DNA from: Schizochytrium sp. TIO01
Taxonomy: Eukaryota > Sar > Bigyra > Thraustochytrida > Thraustochytriidae
DNA length: 64,000 nt
NCBI GenBank assembly: GCA_004764695.1
Contig: SMSO01000031.1
Span: 3,643,048-3,707,047 of the forward strand
Direction: 5' to 3'
The notes beneath the pieces are model-generated. The model was not told the DNA's origin, did not search any database, and worked only from the letters and a program-made list of their open reading frames with translations. Each line of letters begins with the position of its first letter. Within the stretch, counting starts at the first letter, position 1. The translations under genes and the position numbers were made by a program. Of this stretch, positions 20,302-30,739 are shown in pieces.

Positions 20302-23217
20302 TTAACCAATTTTAAAGGCCTCAATGGCACACCAGTTAGCTTTGAGTAAAGCAAAGCTATGAAAAAGTAAGTATTGACAATGCTTGGTCAGGTGAGCACA
20401 GAGCAAAGATATGCCAAGATCCTTTCTATTCTCGTTTAAAGACGTGTAAGCTTGAAAAAGTTTGCTTGATGCAGCATCTAGGTCAATCAATTTCTTTTTG
20501 TAGATCTTTACATCGACTTTAATTTGAGTCAAAGTCAGGAGCTTGTTAAATGCCATCTTTAGAACATGTCGCCTGTGTATCTGCGCGGAGATTCGAAAAA
20601 GAGATCGTCCTAGTTTATTGAGCAAGCTATACCTATTGGTACGAATCAGCCAAACGCGAAAAGCAGAACGAAGAAGTGCACGGCGACGAACGAAAGAAAC
20701 AGCCACAATGTTCAAGCGGGATAGTTGTTTTCCACAAGCCTGAAGCTCCCTCCATTTTGCAAAGTTTACAGAACAAAGACTTTTCTCGCGAAGAGAGACT
20801 AGCCTTAACAGAAGCTTTCTTTGAGCTACAAACATAAACCATTTGCCAAGAAAGTATCGCTTCAACGCAAATTGCCGTTGATGGCCTAAATAAGAAGATA
20901 TGTCTTCCTGTAATAGAGTTACAAAAGCCATATTAGTCCTCCGCAAGGCAGCAATGCGCCAATGGTTAAAAGCACGACGGGTACGGCAATGCCAAAGAGC
21001 GTGATACAGATGCCGTGCTGCCTGCACAGGATAAAGGACAACTTTCTTCCAAACTGCGAAGGCATAATGAGTAGACCACATATTAGCCATGACAAGTTGT
21101 CGCGTAGAGGCAAGTTTAATTGTGCTTCTTTCCAAGTGTATAGACCTCACATTCAACACTACATTCGTCCACCTTTCAAAAGCTATTTTTTTTTGGGTAA
21201 GAAGTTTCATTCGAAAAAGTGCTGCAAGACCCCGAGCGCTTGATGCGTGGGCTAAGGAAACAACACCCTGCGCAACCAGATCCATTGTATAGTCGCGGCC
21301 TTTGAGAATAGATACACGGCTCCATCTAGAGAAAGTTTGACGTAGTAAGAGGCGACGAAGGTTGTGCAGCAGAGAGAAAAACTTTGTCCGACGAATGAGA
21401 TGTCTTTTCCAGCTTGCAAGAGCCTTGCGAAGAGCCATCTTTCGAAGCTTGTCTACTGCTCTAGCTACATACATACGTTGGATTATTCTTTCGCGAAACG
21501 TATTGAAGCTGATTTGCAGACGAAACCGCTCTGCAAGTTTCTTCCTTTTCATCAAGCCTGCCCATTCATTAAAAAATGTATGCAAGCTTTCCTTAATGAA
21601 ACATGAACGGCTCTTCTTACGCAATAAACGTATCTCACAGGAATCTATGTACTGGGCATTCCTGCAAAGTACATCAAATCCTCGACGCTGCAATCCTCTG
21701 TGGTAGCGCTCCATCAACCTATAAATCAGTATACAGGCTGCGTTCTTGACTACAACTTCACGTTGAGTCAATTTGTCACAAATGGTTTGATAACGGAATT
21801 CATGCTTTCCACTTTGCTCGTGATGTCTCACATTATATATTGCCCATTCATACCAGTTTCGCAAAGCTGCAGACATCATCTTCTTCCATAGCTTAATAAA
21901 TAGTAAATGTAGTGACGATTGTTTTCGAGTGCAAATCTTCCAAGCGTTGAAGCCCCCGCGAAGTTTGCGAATTCGAAAAGCTCGCAGGCATACGTTGAGT
22001 GTAGCACGAGCGGTTTTCCTTTGGAGAACACGGCAGCTCCATGCGAGCCAGGTTCTGCAAAGAGTCTTGAATTTTATACATCTGAGCGAAGCCTTGCATG
22101 CTATTTCAGATACTTTTTGTTGCATTTCTGCATGGCGTGCGCCTTCAAGAGCGTGATAGAGATGAGACCATGCATCGAGCAAACGGCGTTTATTGTAGTT
22201 GTCGAATATGCGTCGTAAAGCTTGGGCCTTCCCTTTGCGGTGTACTTTTGAATTTACTAGCCAAGAGTGGAATGCAGCTGCCTTGCGTTGCTTATGAGAT
22301 GCTAGTTCGTAGGCACCTCTTTCTGCGGTCAGAATTGACGTTTGGCGTTCCTGCTGAGTTTTGTGAAAGTGTTGTTGCAAGATCCGAGTATATCGTTCTG
22401 TCTGGAGTCTCCATGATGAGAACGCACGAGCAAGTAGTCTTCGGCGTTGAGCTCGGCAAGCTGACCATAACACCCATACCATATTATGGTGCTTTTGAGC
22501 ATTGCGTTCCATCGCCAATGAGGCCTTCATGGCAGACTCTAGTCTTTCTTTATAGTGTGCAGCCTCTTGTTGTTCAAAATTCCTCTCCGAAACCAAATCG
22601 TAGTTCTCGTGCAGTCGTTCAAGTGCATCTCTCACCTCATCTCGCGTTTCATTAAGCTCAGATAGATACCGTTCACGTTGCTGCCTCGTTCGCATCTCAA
22701 TTGCATACATATCACCATTTTGGTGATATTCTCCATTCCCGTGACTGTCTAAATGCCGTTGGAGGTCATCCTTTCTAAAATCCTCCAAAAGACTAGCCTT
22801 TACTTCAGGTCTTTCGGGTTGTCCAAGCTTCGCTTGGACGTCAATTTGCAAAGGTTGTGAATTGCCCTCCTGAGCATTTGGGTCTCTTGAGAAATCATCC
22901 ATCAATTTCGGGTTTGTGGCGACCAGCTGCTGGTTATGCTGCTGGTGCTGGGCGGGGAAGTTCATCAGACTAGGCTTCTGTAGGCGCCTCTCGAGATCAT
23001 GTCTGGCTCTAGTTAGAAGAACCTCAAGCTCTTGGGCTCGGCGTTGTGCCTGCTCACGCTCATGACCCTCCTTGCTGAGCAGACGTGCCATGTGTCGTGC
23101 ATGTGCCTCCCCACGTCTTGCCTCATCCTCGAGAGCTGTGGCACGGCCTCGCGCGGCATTAAGGTCCGCGCGAAGCCGCTCCACCTCACGCTCCAGCGCC
23201 GCCGACCGCGGGCCCAT
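20302..23217 (-). CDS. Sfi1-like centrin-binding repeat protein
   Basis: This gene encodes 971 residues from the ATG at 23217-23215 (context GGCAGATGG). An N-terminal coiled coil (about 1-75, Arg/Glu/Ala-rich) and a second helix (about 180-240) are followed from about residue 245 by roughly fifteen helical repeats with the Sfi1 signature: a hydrophobic-rich helix with a conserved Trp (AFSSW, GGFNAW, ALASW, TFSRW, AFERW, AFNHW, AFRVW). Sfi1 proteins are long single helices that bind one centrin per repeat and build centrosome, spindle pole or basal-body linkers and contractile fibres. The frame ends at TAA 20304-20302. The downstream frame at 20311-18536 is probably its continuation, which would give about 1,560 residues. 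Confidence 0.8.
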   Translation of the reverse strand: MGPRSAALEREVERLRADLNAARGRATALEDEARRGEAHARHMARLLSKEGHEREQAQRRAQELEVLLTRARHDLERRLQKPSLMNFPAQHQQHNQQLVATNPKLMDDFSRDPNAQEGNSQPLQIDVQAKLGQPERPEVKASLLEDFRKDDLQRHLDSHGNGEYHQNGDMYAIEMRTRQQRERYLSELNETRDEVRDALERLHENYDLVSERNFEQQEAAHYKERLESAMKASLAMERNAQKHHNMVWVLWSACRAQRRRLLARAFSSWRLQTERYTRILQQHFHKTQQERQTSILTAERGAYELASHKQRKAAAFHSWLVNSKVHRKGKAQALRRIFDNYNKRRLLDAWSHLYHALEGARHAEMQQKVSEIACKASLRCIKFKTLCRTWLAWSCRVLQRKTARATLNVCLRAFRIRKLRGGFNAWKICTRKQSSLHLLFIKLWKKMMSAALRNWYEWAIYNVRHHEQSGKHEFRYQTICDKLTQREVVVKNAACILIYRLMERYHRGLQRRGFDVLCRNAQYIDSCEIRLLRKKSRSCFIKESLHTFFNEWAGLMKRKKLAERFRLQISFNTFRERIIQRMYVARAVDKLRKMALRKALASWKRHLIRRTKFFSLLHNLRRLLLRQTFSRWSRVSILKGRDYTMDLVAQGVVSLAHASSARGLAALFRMKLLTQKKIAFERWTNVVLNVRSIHLERSTIKLASTRQLVMANMWSTHYAFAVWKKVVLYPVQAARHLYHALWHCRTRRAFNHWRIAALRRTNMAFVTLLQEDISSYLGHQRQFALKRYFLGKWFMFVAQRKLLLRLVSLREKSLCSVNFAKWRELQACGKQLSRLNIVAVSFVRRRALLRSAFRVWLIRTNRYSLLNKLGRSLFRISAQIHRRHVLKMAFNKLLTLTQIKVDVKIYKKKLIDLDAASSKLFQAYTSLNENRKDLGISLLCAHLTKHCQYLLFHSFALLKANWCAIEAFKIG

Positions 23218-23875
23218 CTGCCGTGCCTAGGACAAATGGTTTTAGTGACGTTTGACGTTTCGAGGTTCGACTTTTTCGTTTGAGATAACAAAGGTGCAAA
23301 CAAAGTTGCATTGAATCAATGAATTTTCAAACCTCAGGCCTTAATAGAAAACATAATTGAATTCTCTGAGATATGTTGCGAAAACGAACTGGCGTGTGGG
23401 TGGGTAATTAACCCTGTTTGAGAAACTCGAATAAGGAAGTCAAGATCATGTGAATTAATGACATGAAGAATTCTGGGAATAGCAATGGATATTTATGAGC
23501 CTCTATATATCGATAAAGAGTCAACACAGAGGCAAGTAGTTTCCGAAATGCGGGTTGTTAAGAATTCAAGCCTTGAGGTTACATTTGCGTTGACTTGAAA
23601 GAAGGTTGCTCTGAAAGTTGAAAGTCGGATTGTGTTGAACTGAATTTGTCATTATTTTAAGGTTGTGGAGATAGCTAAATTTATCTTCCCTATACTTAAG
23701 GAAGACTAAAAACGACTCACTCTGACTTTTAATTGTCCCTAATACAAGTTCATGTCCAATCAGCATTAGCAGCGACAGCAGCTACAAGAAGAACAACAAC
23801 ATCATTGGTGTTCTAAAAGTGATAGTTTATTTGATAATTTTGGAAAGTTTAGTCCATTGCGTAGCGCAAGATTTA
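23218..23875. other. Intergenic region upstream of the Sfi1-like gene
   Basis: This 658-bp AT-rich region carries the Sfi1-like promoter and the 3' end of the macroglobulin gene. On the minus strand a sequence TTTGTCCTAG sits just before the Sfi1 start and could be a splice acceptor. No gene is seen. Confidence 0.4.
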
Positions 23876-26800
23876 TTAGGCAGTAGCAGATACATCATCA
23901 GCCCGGGGCGCGATAGTGAGAAAATCCGACTTCAAATAGGTTCGGTGTTCAGGCTCGTAGTATAAATATGCGTGGGTAGCATGAGTGGTGAACTGCCCAA
24001 TGTGTCGCGCAATGAATACCAATGCGATTTCCTCTTGTGCTTTTGCTTCAAGCCCACGCCAGTAGAGTGTCACTAGACCAGGTGTAACCTCAAACATCTC
24101 TATGCCATTTTCTGTTGAACTGACGAGGGAGCGAAGGGCTTCCATATCAGGTTCTAGTCCAGACTCATAGCCAACTCGGAGAATTGGCATAGAGACAGGA
24201 ACCCGCCTGGTATTTGTGATTTGCAGTTGCTTCGTTACAACAGAACCAACCATGGTTGGCGGCGATGGTAAGAACTGCCTTGCACTGGTTGTCAAACGCT
24301 CAAATAACGTGATTTTAGGTGTGGCAAAGGCAATATGAAGAGCGCATGCAGTACTTGATACAGGATGCCCAACCTTGTACTTGACGGAAAGAAGGTACGG
24401 CACATTTTCACGAATATGGTTTGCCAGATACTTGACAAGCATGTTAACCTGAAACTTACTCTCTTGCCCAACATCATATTCTTCAACTATATTTTGCTTT
24501 GAACTAGTGAAGTTCAATTTTGTTTTCGGAAAGGCATTTACTCTGAGGGCGAGAACACCTCTGGCTTCCTTTCCTTTCTGAGCCTCATTCCATAAGGTGA
24601 AAGCCTGCAATGCCAGTGCTGTAGCTTGAGTGGAACCAAAATTATTGTTTTGCATGCGTGCTGCAATGCATTGGATAGCACGGCGTGCATTTGGCTGCCA
24701 GATTTGCTGCTTACTTTCCAGCCAAGCAATTGCAGCAAGTGCGGTCACCTCGTTAAGGTAGCCAAAAGCGTTGACCTGCGTAGTAATTGTCATGGCCTCA
24801 GGTTTCTCCACACACCCTGTCACTTTGGACTGCATGGTTGTCAGTTTGAATAAAACCGCATCTATAGCCTTTTGTTGCTCTATGGATTGCACAGCGATAA
24901 GGGCCGACACTGACAGAGCCAAAACATAAGGGTCGATGCTCTGTTCCAAGTTGGCTCTCATCTGCAGAATTTCTGGTTGCAGGTCCGTGGAGGAGAGCAC
25001 TTGAGAACGAAGAAGAGACCACGTGATGTATGCATTAGTTGTCAATTCCGGTGCACGGCCAAAGCTATCAAGAGCCTTGACAGATCTTTTAAAACTGCCT
25101 TGGCCGTCGCGGCGACTCATTAACCAGTTTTTCGTTCGTGCAAACATTTCCTCATCCACGAGATTTCCAAGACCAAGCTCTGGGCGACGCATTTCTGCAA
25201 ATTGCACAAGGCCGTAGGCGGTCAGCGCTTCATGACCAGGACTTCGTCCAAACCAGTCGTACCCGCCCGTGCTGGCTTCAAACTTAATCAATCTAGCATA
25301 ACCATTTCGAAGCTTCGCCTGCGCTTCGCCAATTAGTTGCTGTACGCCAGGATCACGCTGGTCCTCTAGATCAAGACTCAACAAACTGCGCAGTAGAAGT
25401 AGCATAGGATAGGTTGTAGAACTTGTCTGCTCGAAACAGCCATGTGGTTCGGCGATAAGCGAACCCAGGGATTTGATTACCTGAGAACCCATTTGAAAGA
25501 ATACCTCAGCTTCGACAGTTACCTTCTTTTTAATAATGTTATCAGGAAGAGGCCCAAAGTTCTCTTCTACTTCAGTGACTTCACCCTTTGTAATGCCACC
25601 AATGTTTTTCACAATATCCACTCCGTAGTCATTGACCTGAAGACTGTACTGCCCACGTTTCTTGCCACCAGACTCCGAGTGAGCATAAACACGAAATGTA
25701 TTGACGCCAACTTGGTGCAAGTTGGCGGTAATTTTGGCCGAAACCAAACCTTCAGAATTTGCCTTTAGTTGACTCTCATAGATAACGCCGGGTCGTTTTC
25801 CTGTTGAGTCTTGCTTGTTGTTGGAAGGTAAAGGATAGTGAGTAATGAAAGTTTTGATTTCCTCATGAGGCTTTGCGCGTAAAACAAGTTGCAGAATGAG
25901 CACATCTCCAGTGAACGCATGCGCGGGGATGTCGAGTTCGATTGAAAGAGGTTCCGACACCACGAGTTCTTTGTCAGCCTGACCGAGGGCACCATTTTCA
26001 TCCCATGCGTCAATCCGTACCAAATAAGTGCCAGCTTTCATAATATTGAAATTCATAGCCCAACTATAGGTTTGAGACCGGTGGTCAAAAACTGTCTTGC
26101 CCTCAAGGTTAGCATAGATCGTCTCTGATTGTTGTCGAATTCGAAAACCACCGTGTCTAGCCATGCGCTTGGCTAGCATTGGGTTCTCTGGAACTCCAAA
26201 ATCCTCTGCTATGTCATCTTGGTCGAAGATGTTAGCGTTTTCCTGCTCGCCCATAGCGGGTAGTGCCATTGCATTCTTGAAGTGAACAAATCGTTGAAAA
26301 CGAGCGTCACGGTGGTTTTCAACTTGGAGCATACCACCTACAGCGGCGAAAGCAACTAGGTCTTGCTGTTCATCCTGGTTCCACGGGGATTGGAATCGAA
26401 TTATGGATTTACGAGTACTGCGCTTTGGGTCTTGGGCTCCGAAGTACAGCTGGGTCTCAGGCACACCCAACAACTTGGCAAGGCGCAAAGACTCGCCATT
26501 ACTATTTCTTTGGGACCATCTTGACTTCAAGTTGTTGAAGAGACGCTTCCGCCAGCCTTGAACCCCAAGCAAGAGATCAAGAGCCTTTCTGTTCTCTCCT
26601 AAGTAGTCATTTACAGAGAGGAACTCATCCACCTCGTTCTCAAGTAGAACACTTTCCCGGAGCGAGGGATGCCAGCGCCGTGTAGGGTATTGTTTCAAAC
26701 GAGAAAGGTCCACAACAGTGATGGCGAGACTTGCTTGTTTGTTTGTCGAAACCTCTAGTGAGATTGCACTGTTGGAAGTAACAGTGGACTGGCCTGAGAT

Positions 26801-28459
26801 CTCAACATCGATCTTTTGCAGAGGATCTACGAACTTTAAAATCTCTCCGTACAAAGTCTCTAACGATGATTGAGAGTGCTGCTCCGAGGAGGCAGACAGA
26901 CGAAGTACACCACTATATCCTTTCAATTGAAGTGAGTGTTGTGAGGTCAAGTATTTAGTTGACTTTGCAGTGGTGCTGCTGATAAGAAGGTCGTTCTTCC
27001 AAAGGTTCAAGCTGATTGACGTTGTTCTTGAGGAGCAAACTTCAAAATGAATCGCCTCATCCTCGTATACGCTGGAAGAGTCCCCCGACGGCTCTGAGTC
27101 GATGGAAATGCCAGGACTAGCACGAGGCAACTCAAACGTCTCGCGCGAGTCGCTTCCAGTGAGACGCAAAAAATACGCTTCGTTCTCGATTGGTGTAAGA
27201 AAAAACCAGCCCCGGCCTTCATGACCTGTTTCCACTGGTTCATGAGATATCACGTTTTCTTTACTGTCAATGACATTTCCACGAATGTCAACAGGTTCAC
27301 CAGTTCGTGAGGACCTTGCCTCAAAGAATACCTTATTTTGGCAACCTTCTACAAGATGTCCGCTATTTGGGAAGAAGTTGACATGAACCTCTTGAACAAG
27401 TGGAATAGGGACAACGTATGTTCTAATGCGCGGATCTTTGTTTACCTGAACGCTGAGTGTAGCTTGGTGAAAGGGTTCACTCGGCAGGGAAAGCCAAAAA
27501 GATCGAGTGCCTTGAGCATCGAGAGGTAGAACTGACGAGGCCCATCGACGCACTCCGTCAACAAGCAGATGTGCCTGCACAAATACACCCTGACGAGAAC
27601 CATCTCCGATACTCAGATCTCTTACATTTGAAACTGTTGCTTGAACCTTTTCACCAGGCCGGTAACCCCTTGCATGGAGTTGTACCTCTGCAGATAGCTG
27701 GGGGTTCGCTTTGGAGTCAAGTCGAACTTCAATCTCACGAGTTCCGGGTCCTAATAGAAGGATTGGCCCAAGATCTGCTCGAGTTTGAGCATGCTGTTCT
27801 CCGCGCACCTGTTGAATTTTAATTTGATAAACGCCTCCAGGTAAATTACTTGGGATAGGTGCGTTTTGAAAATAACTCATTGCCCAGAACACAGGATGCC
27901 TTTCTACTTCGACCTGTTTTTGATTAAGAAGTACAAACTCAAACTGGGATCTTTGAAGAACCTCTTCAGGAATTGCATCTCCAGTATGTAAATCGTACGC
28001 TGTCACCCAAAATTGGATTGATTCGCCAGGACGATAGAGGGGTCTATCTGTGAGTAAGTGCATGCGGCCACGACGCGGCGCTGCCATAAGTTTTGTGATA
28101 TCCTCAAGTGGATAGTGCAAGGCTTCTAGTTCCTTGCTTACATGTTCAAACTCCCAGTCATAGTAGAAATTCTCCAAGGTTTGCAGAATGTCTTGAGAAA
28201 ACAAGATGGACATAAATATGGCTGTGTACACGACTATGGTGGTGAGAATGATCTTCTGTTTGGACATCGCACGAGATCTTTGATGGACATCATTTTGTAC
28301 CGTGTGGTTGTTTCGTTCTGAGTCAGATACTTTCGCCCCTTTGACAGAAGTCTCCAACGCACTTACAGGTACCAAGAGGTCCTTGTCTTGTGCGTAGGCA
28401 CCATCGGCAGTACCATCCGGGATCTCTTCGCCGCTAGCGCGTACCTCACGTTTACGCAT
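23876..28459 (-). CDS. Membrane-anchored alpha-2-macroglobulin family protein with intact thioester
   Basis: This gene encodes 1,527 residues from the ATG at 28459-28457; the open frame runs three codons further to a TTG. A polar N-terminal tail of about 65 residues precedes one hydrophobic segment (about 67-87), predicting a type II anchor with the rest outside the cell or in a lumen. The MG1 region carries LLTDRPLYRPGESIQFWV, the hallmark of the bacterial-type (YfhM/ECAM-like) alpha-2-macroglobulins. The thioester motif GCFEQ is intact at residues 1007-1011 (25441-25427), and the thioester domain continues with GGYDWFGRSPGHEALTAYGL. Family members trap proteases: cleavage of a bait region exposes the thioester, which covalently captures the attacker. 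I infer a surface protease trap or opsonin-like role. The N-terminal membrane anchor in place of a cleavable signal peptide resembles bacterial membrane-tethered forms. Confidence 0.88.
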   Translation of the reverse strand: MRKREVRASGEEIPDGTADGAYAQDKDLLVPVSALETSVKGAKVSDSERNNHTVQNDVHQRSRAMSKQKIILTTIVVYTAIFMSILFSQDILQTLENFYYDWEFEHVSKELEALHYPLEDITKLMAAPRRGRMHLLTDRPLYRPGESIQFWVTAYDLHTGDAIPEEVLQRSQFEFVLLNQKQVEVERHPVFWAMSYFQNAPIPSNLPGGVYQIKIQQVRGEQHAQTRADLGPILLLGPGTREIEVRLDSKANPQLSAEVQLHARGYRPGEKVQATVSNVRDLSIGDGSRQGVFVQAHLLVDGVRRWASSVLPLDAQGTRSFWLSLPSEPFHQATLSVQVNKDPRIRTYVVPIPLVQEVHVNFFPNSGHLVEGCQNKVFFEARSSRTGEPVDIRGNVIDSKENVISHEPVETGHEGRGWFFLTPIENEAYFLRLTGSDSRETFELPRASPGISIDSEPSGDSSSVYEDEAIHFEVCSSRTTSISLNLWKNDLLISSTTAKSTKYLTSQHSLQLKGYSGVLRLSASSEQHSQSSLETLYGEILKFVDPLQKIDVEISGQSTVTSNSAISLEVSTNKQASLAITVVDLSRLKQYPTRRWHPSLRESVLLENEVDEFLSVNDYLGENRKALDLLLGVQGWRKRLFNNLKSRWSQRNSNGESLRLAKLLGVPETQLYFGAQDPKRSTRKSIIRFQSPWNQDEQQDLVAFAAVGGMLQVENHRDARFQRFVHFKNAMALPAMGEQENANIFDQDDIAEDFGVPENPMLAKRMARHGGFRIRQQSETIYANLEGKTVFDHRSQTYSWAMNFNIMKAGTYLVRIDAWDENGALGQADKELVVSEPLSIELDIPAHAFTGDVLILQLVLRAKPHEEIKTFITHYPLPSNNKQDSTGKRPGVIYESQLKANSEGLVSAKITANLHQVGVNTFRVYAHSESGGKKRGQYSLQVNDYGVDIVKNIGGITKGEVTEVEENFGPLPDNIIKKKVTVEAEVFFQMGSQVIKSLGSLIAEPHGCFEQTSSTTYPMLLLLRSLLSLDLEDQRDPGVQQLIGEAQAKLRNGYARLIKFEASTGGYDWFGRSPGHEALTAYGLVQFAEMRRPELGLGNLVDEEMFARTKNWLMSRRDGQGSFKRSVKALDSFGRAPELTTNAYITWSLLRSQVLSSTDLQPEILQMRANLEQSIDPYVLALSVSALIAVQSIEQQKAIDAVLFKLTTMQSKVTGCVEKPEAMTITTQVNAFGYLNEVTALAAIAWLESKQQIWQPNARRAIQCIAARMQNNNFGSTQATALALQAFTLWNEAQKGKEARGVLALRVNAFPKTKLNFTSSKQNIVEEYDVGQESKFQVNMLVKYLANHIRENVPYLLSVKYKVGHPVSSTACALHIAFATPKITLFERLTTSARQFLPSPPTMVGSVVTKQLQITNTRRVPVSMPILRVGYESGLEPDMEALRSLVSSTENGIEMFEVTPGLVTLYWRGLEAKAQEEIALVFIARHIGQFTTHATHAYLYYEPEHRTYLKSDFLTIAPRADDVSATA

Positions 28460-29491
28460 GGTTCGCAATAGTGTTGTCGATTCGAGTTTGCTCTGTTTTT
28501 TTCACGAGCAAACATTTTATCCTTTTCCCAAATTTACCTACTAGTAATATGTAGATAATACTAACTGCTAGCCATTCTTTATGACGCCTAATGTTGGAAG
28601 TACTTATACTATGATGGGTAAAGGAAGTCATACTCAGAAACTGTGCATTCGTTTGATCCATCTTTTCATTTCTTGACCTCGCACATCGTATCGAATGACA
28701 AACACTACTGCATACTGCGCATTTTCAGCCATACGGGGGTCGAGATTTGACGAGGTGTCGTTTTGTGTGGCTGCAGCACTAATGGAGCTGGCTTGGTGTG
28801 TCGCATATACATTCATTGTTGGATGATGTATTTTCTAATGAAGCCAGCCAGTCCAAAGGTCTTCAGAAGTAACTTAATTCATTTTGAAGCAATTTGTAGT
28901 TGCAAGATTCAGTGTAGTATAGCTCGGCAAGGGAAAAAGGAATCTTTAATAGTTCTTTGATAGCCTAAATATCGAGAAATGAGAATATGGTTGATCGAAA
29001 TTCACGCTCTTCTTGTATGATGTTGTTAAACCTTGCTTCAAGAATAGGCGCACGCTCTGAGGGAGAGAATGCGATCGAAACCGGCAGAAATTTGATGATG
29101 AATGCTCGTGAAAATTTGATAGCTCAGCTATATAGAAAAATATCTAACATCGCAAAAAGTGAAGATCTGGCCCATTACAGGTCAGGCTACCTCTTAATGC
29201 TTTATATCCTCTTTGTAGAGATCAACAATATGAAGACTGGATGCAGTGCTGAATATTTTTAATCGCACAATAAATAATCTCTGTTATATAATGCAATTTC
29301 CTGATTTACTCGGGGTGATGATTGAGGCATCAAACGTCGACATGATTTTTGGTGGATTGAATAACCCCCACCGCCACCTTGAGAACGCTTTGAAATAATA
29401 TGAAAAGTAAATTGTATTCTATCGTGGGTCAAGTCGATCAACAAATTTGAGAATCCTATACTTGGTTGAAAAATATTTGTTCATATAATGT
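28460..29491. other. Intergenic region between macroglobulin and HIT genes
   Basis: This 1-kb AT-rich stretch is presumably the macroglobulin promoter plus the 3' flank of the HIT gene. A 91-codon ATG frame on the plus strand (28987-29262) has no family resemblance, and I do not call it. Confidence 0.4.
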
Positions 29492-30739
29492 TCAGTATTT
29501 CTTTTTGCTAGACTTAGATTTCTTAGATTTCTTGCCAGATTTTTTCTTTCTGGTTGATTTTGATCGTGGCTCTTCGGGAAAGCTATCTACTTGGGATTCG
29601 GATAGAACTGTATCCATGGAAGTTCCTGTTTCAAGGAAGCTCATCACGGAGTCATAGGATATCCAATTTTTTCCATAGCTTGCCCCAAACTCTGTAACGG
29701 GTCCTACAAGCATATGTAAATGAAGATACCCAACAGTTGGCCGAACATGAAATCCGAATTGAACTTGAATCGGCTGTATCCATTGTTGCAGAGGGATGCC
29801 ACACAGATCTTCGACTTCGTCAAGGCCCCTATATCGGGAAAAAAACCAGCGACGGTTAGCCTGTACAAAATCTAGCCCAGCTTTATGCATGTCTTGAAGA
29901 AGCGATATATGCTGTGGGCCAAGGTCAAAGGCCCAACGAAGCTTTACATTGCCTTCAATGCCATCATCTTCGTCATCATCTGCGAAAGTAACATAGTCAT
30001 ACTTTGGTACAATAAGCACATGCAACAAACGCGATAAATCTTCAGCACCAGCCCCAAAGAAAACTAGAAGGTTTGAGCGGTCCACCAGTCGTTTTGCACG
30101 AATATCACCATTTTCAGCCTGCTCAGGCATTCCTGGAAGACGCTCGCCTTTCATGATTGGGACAAAAATGTTAATTCCGCGCATGATCGCATCAGGGTTA
30201 AGCGCTGCATTCTCGATGTTTATACATTCGGGATCATATGTACCATTGGGAAATTCATCACTCGTTTTCTGTGATTCGCCATGTGTTATATCAGTACGGG
30301 AGTCAAGTCGATAGATTTCAGACCGAGATGGGGATAATCGACGAAATATGGTGTCAGATTGGACTCCACGGTTCTGTCGGGAGCGTGAGGCTCCTCTGGA
30401 TTGCTGCTGCCTATCACTAAATGTTTCGAAAGCATTTTCAGAAGGGAAGGGGATTCGAGCTTTCTGATGAAAGCACTCTGTATCAGTTATTGAGGGGCTA
30501 CCTCTGGCCCACGTATCATAAGGACTAAAGTTTGGATGGCTAAGGTTGTGAGACTCGAAATCTACTTGTAAAGCATCAATTTGTTGATGCTGCACATTGC
30601 CTTGCGAGCATTGTAATGGGGTTTCATAAGGTAGTGGTTCTTGTTGAGATGTTGAAAATCCAGACCTAAAGCTAGATGCTAGTCTAGATAATGATCTTCG
30701 TGTGCTTGCAAAGGCACTTTCAGGTTTAGAAGGATTCAT
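29492..30739 (-). CDS. HIT-like (DcpS C-terminal type) protein
   Basis: This gene encodes 415 residues from the ATG at 30739-30737; two upstream codons reach a TTG. The N-terminal 170 residues are Ser/Arg/Gln-rich and look disordered. The remainder resembles the HIT superfamily, closest in feel to the C-terminal domain of the scavenger decapping enzyme DcpS: LLHVLIVPKYDYVTF, LLQDMHKAGL, and near residues 335-345 GYLHLHML. HIT enzymes use H-x-H-x-H; here the first two His positions are kept and the third appears to be Leu, so nucleotide hydrolysis is plausible but unproven. The C terminus is a dense Lys/Ser tail (about the last 25 residues), a likely nuclear or RNA-binding signal. Substrate is unknown. 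Confidence 0.6.
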   Translation of the reverse strand: MNPSKPESAFASTRRSLSRLASSFRSGFSTSQQEPLPYETPLQCSQGNVQHQQIDALQVDFESHNLSHPNFSPYDTWARGSPSITDTECFHQKARIPFPSENAFETFSDRQQQSRGASRSRQNRGVQSDTIFRRLSPSRSEIYRLDSRTDITHGESQKTSDEFPNGTYDPECINIENAALNPDAIMRGINIFVPIMKGERLPGMPEQAENGDIRAKRLVDRSNLLVFFGAGAEDLSRLLHVLIVPKYDYVTFADDDEDDGIEGNVKLRWAFDLGPQHISLLQDMHKAGLDFVQANRRWFFSRYRGLDEVEDLCGIPLQQWIQPIQVQFGFHVRPTVGYLHLHMLVGPVTEFGASYGKNWISYDSVMSFLETGTSMDTVLSESQVDSFPEEPRSKSTRKKKSGKKSKKSKSSKKKY

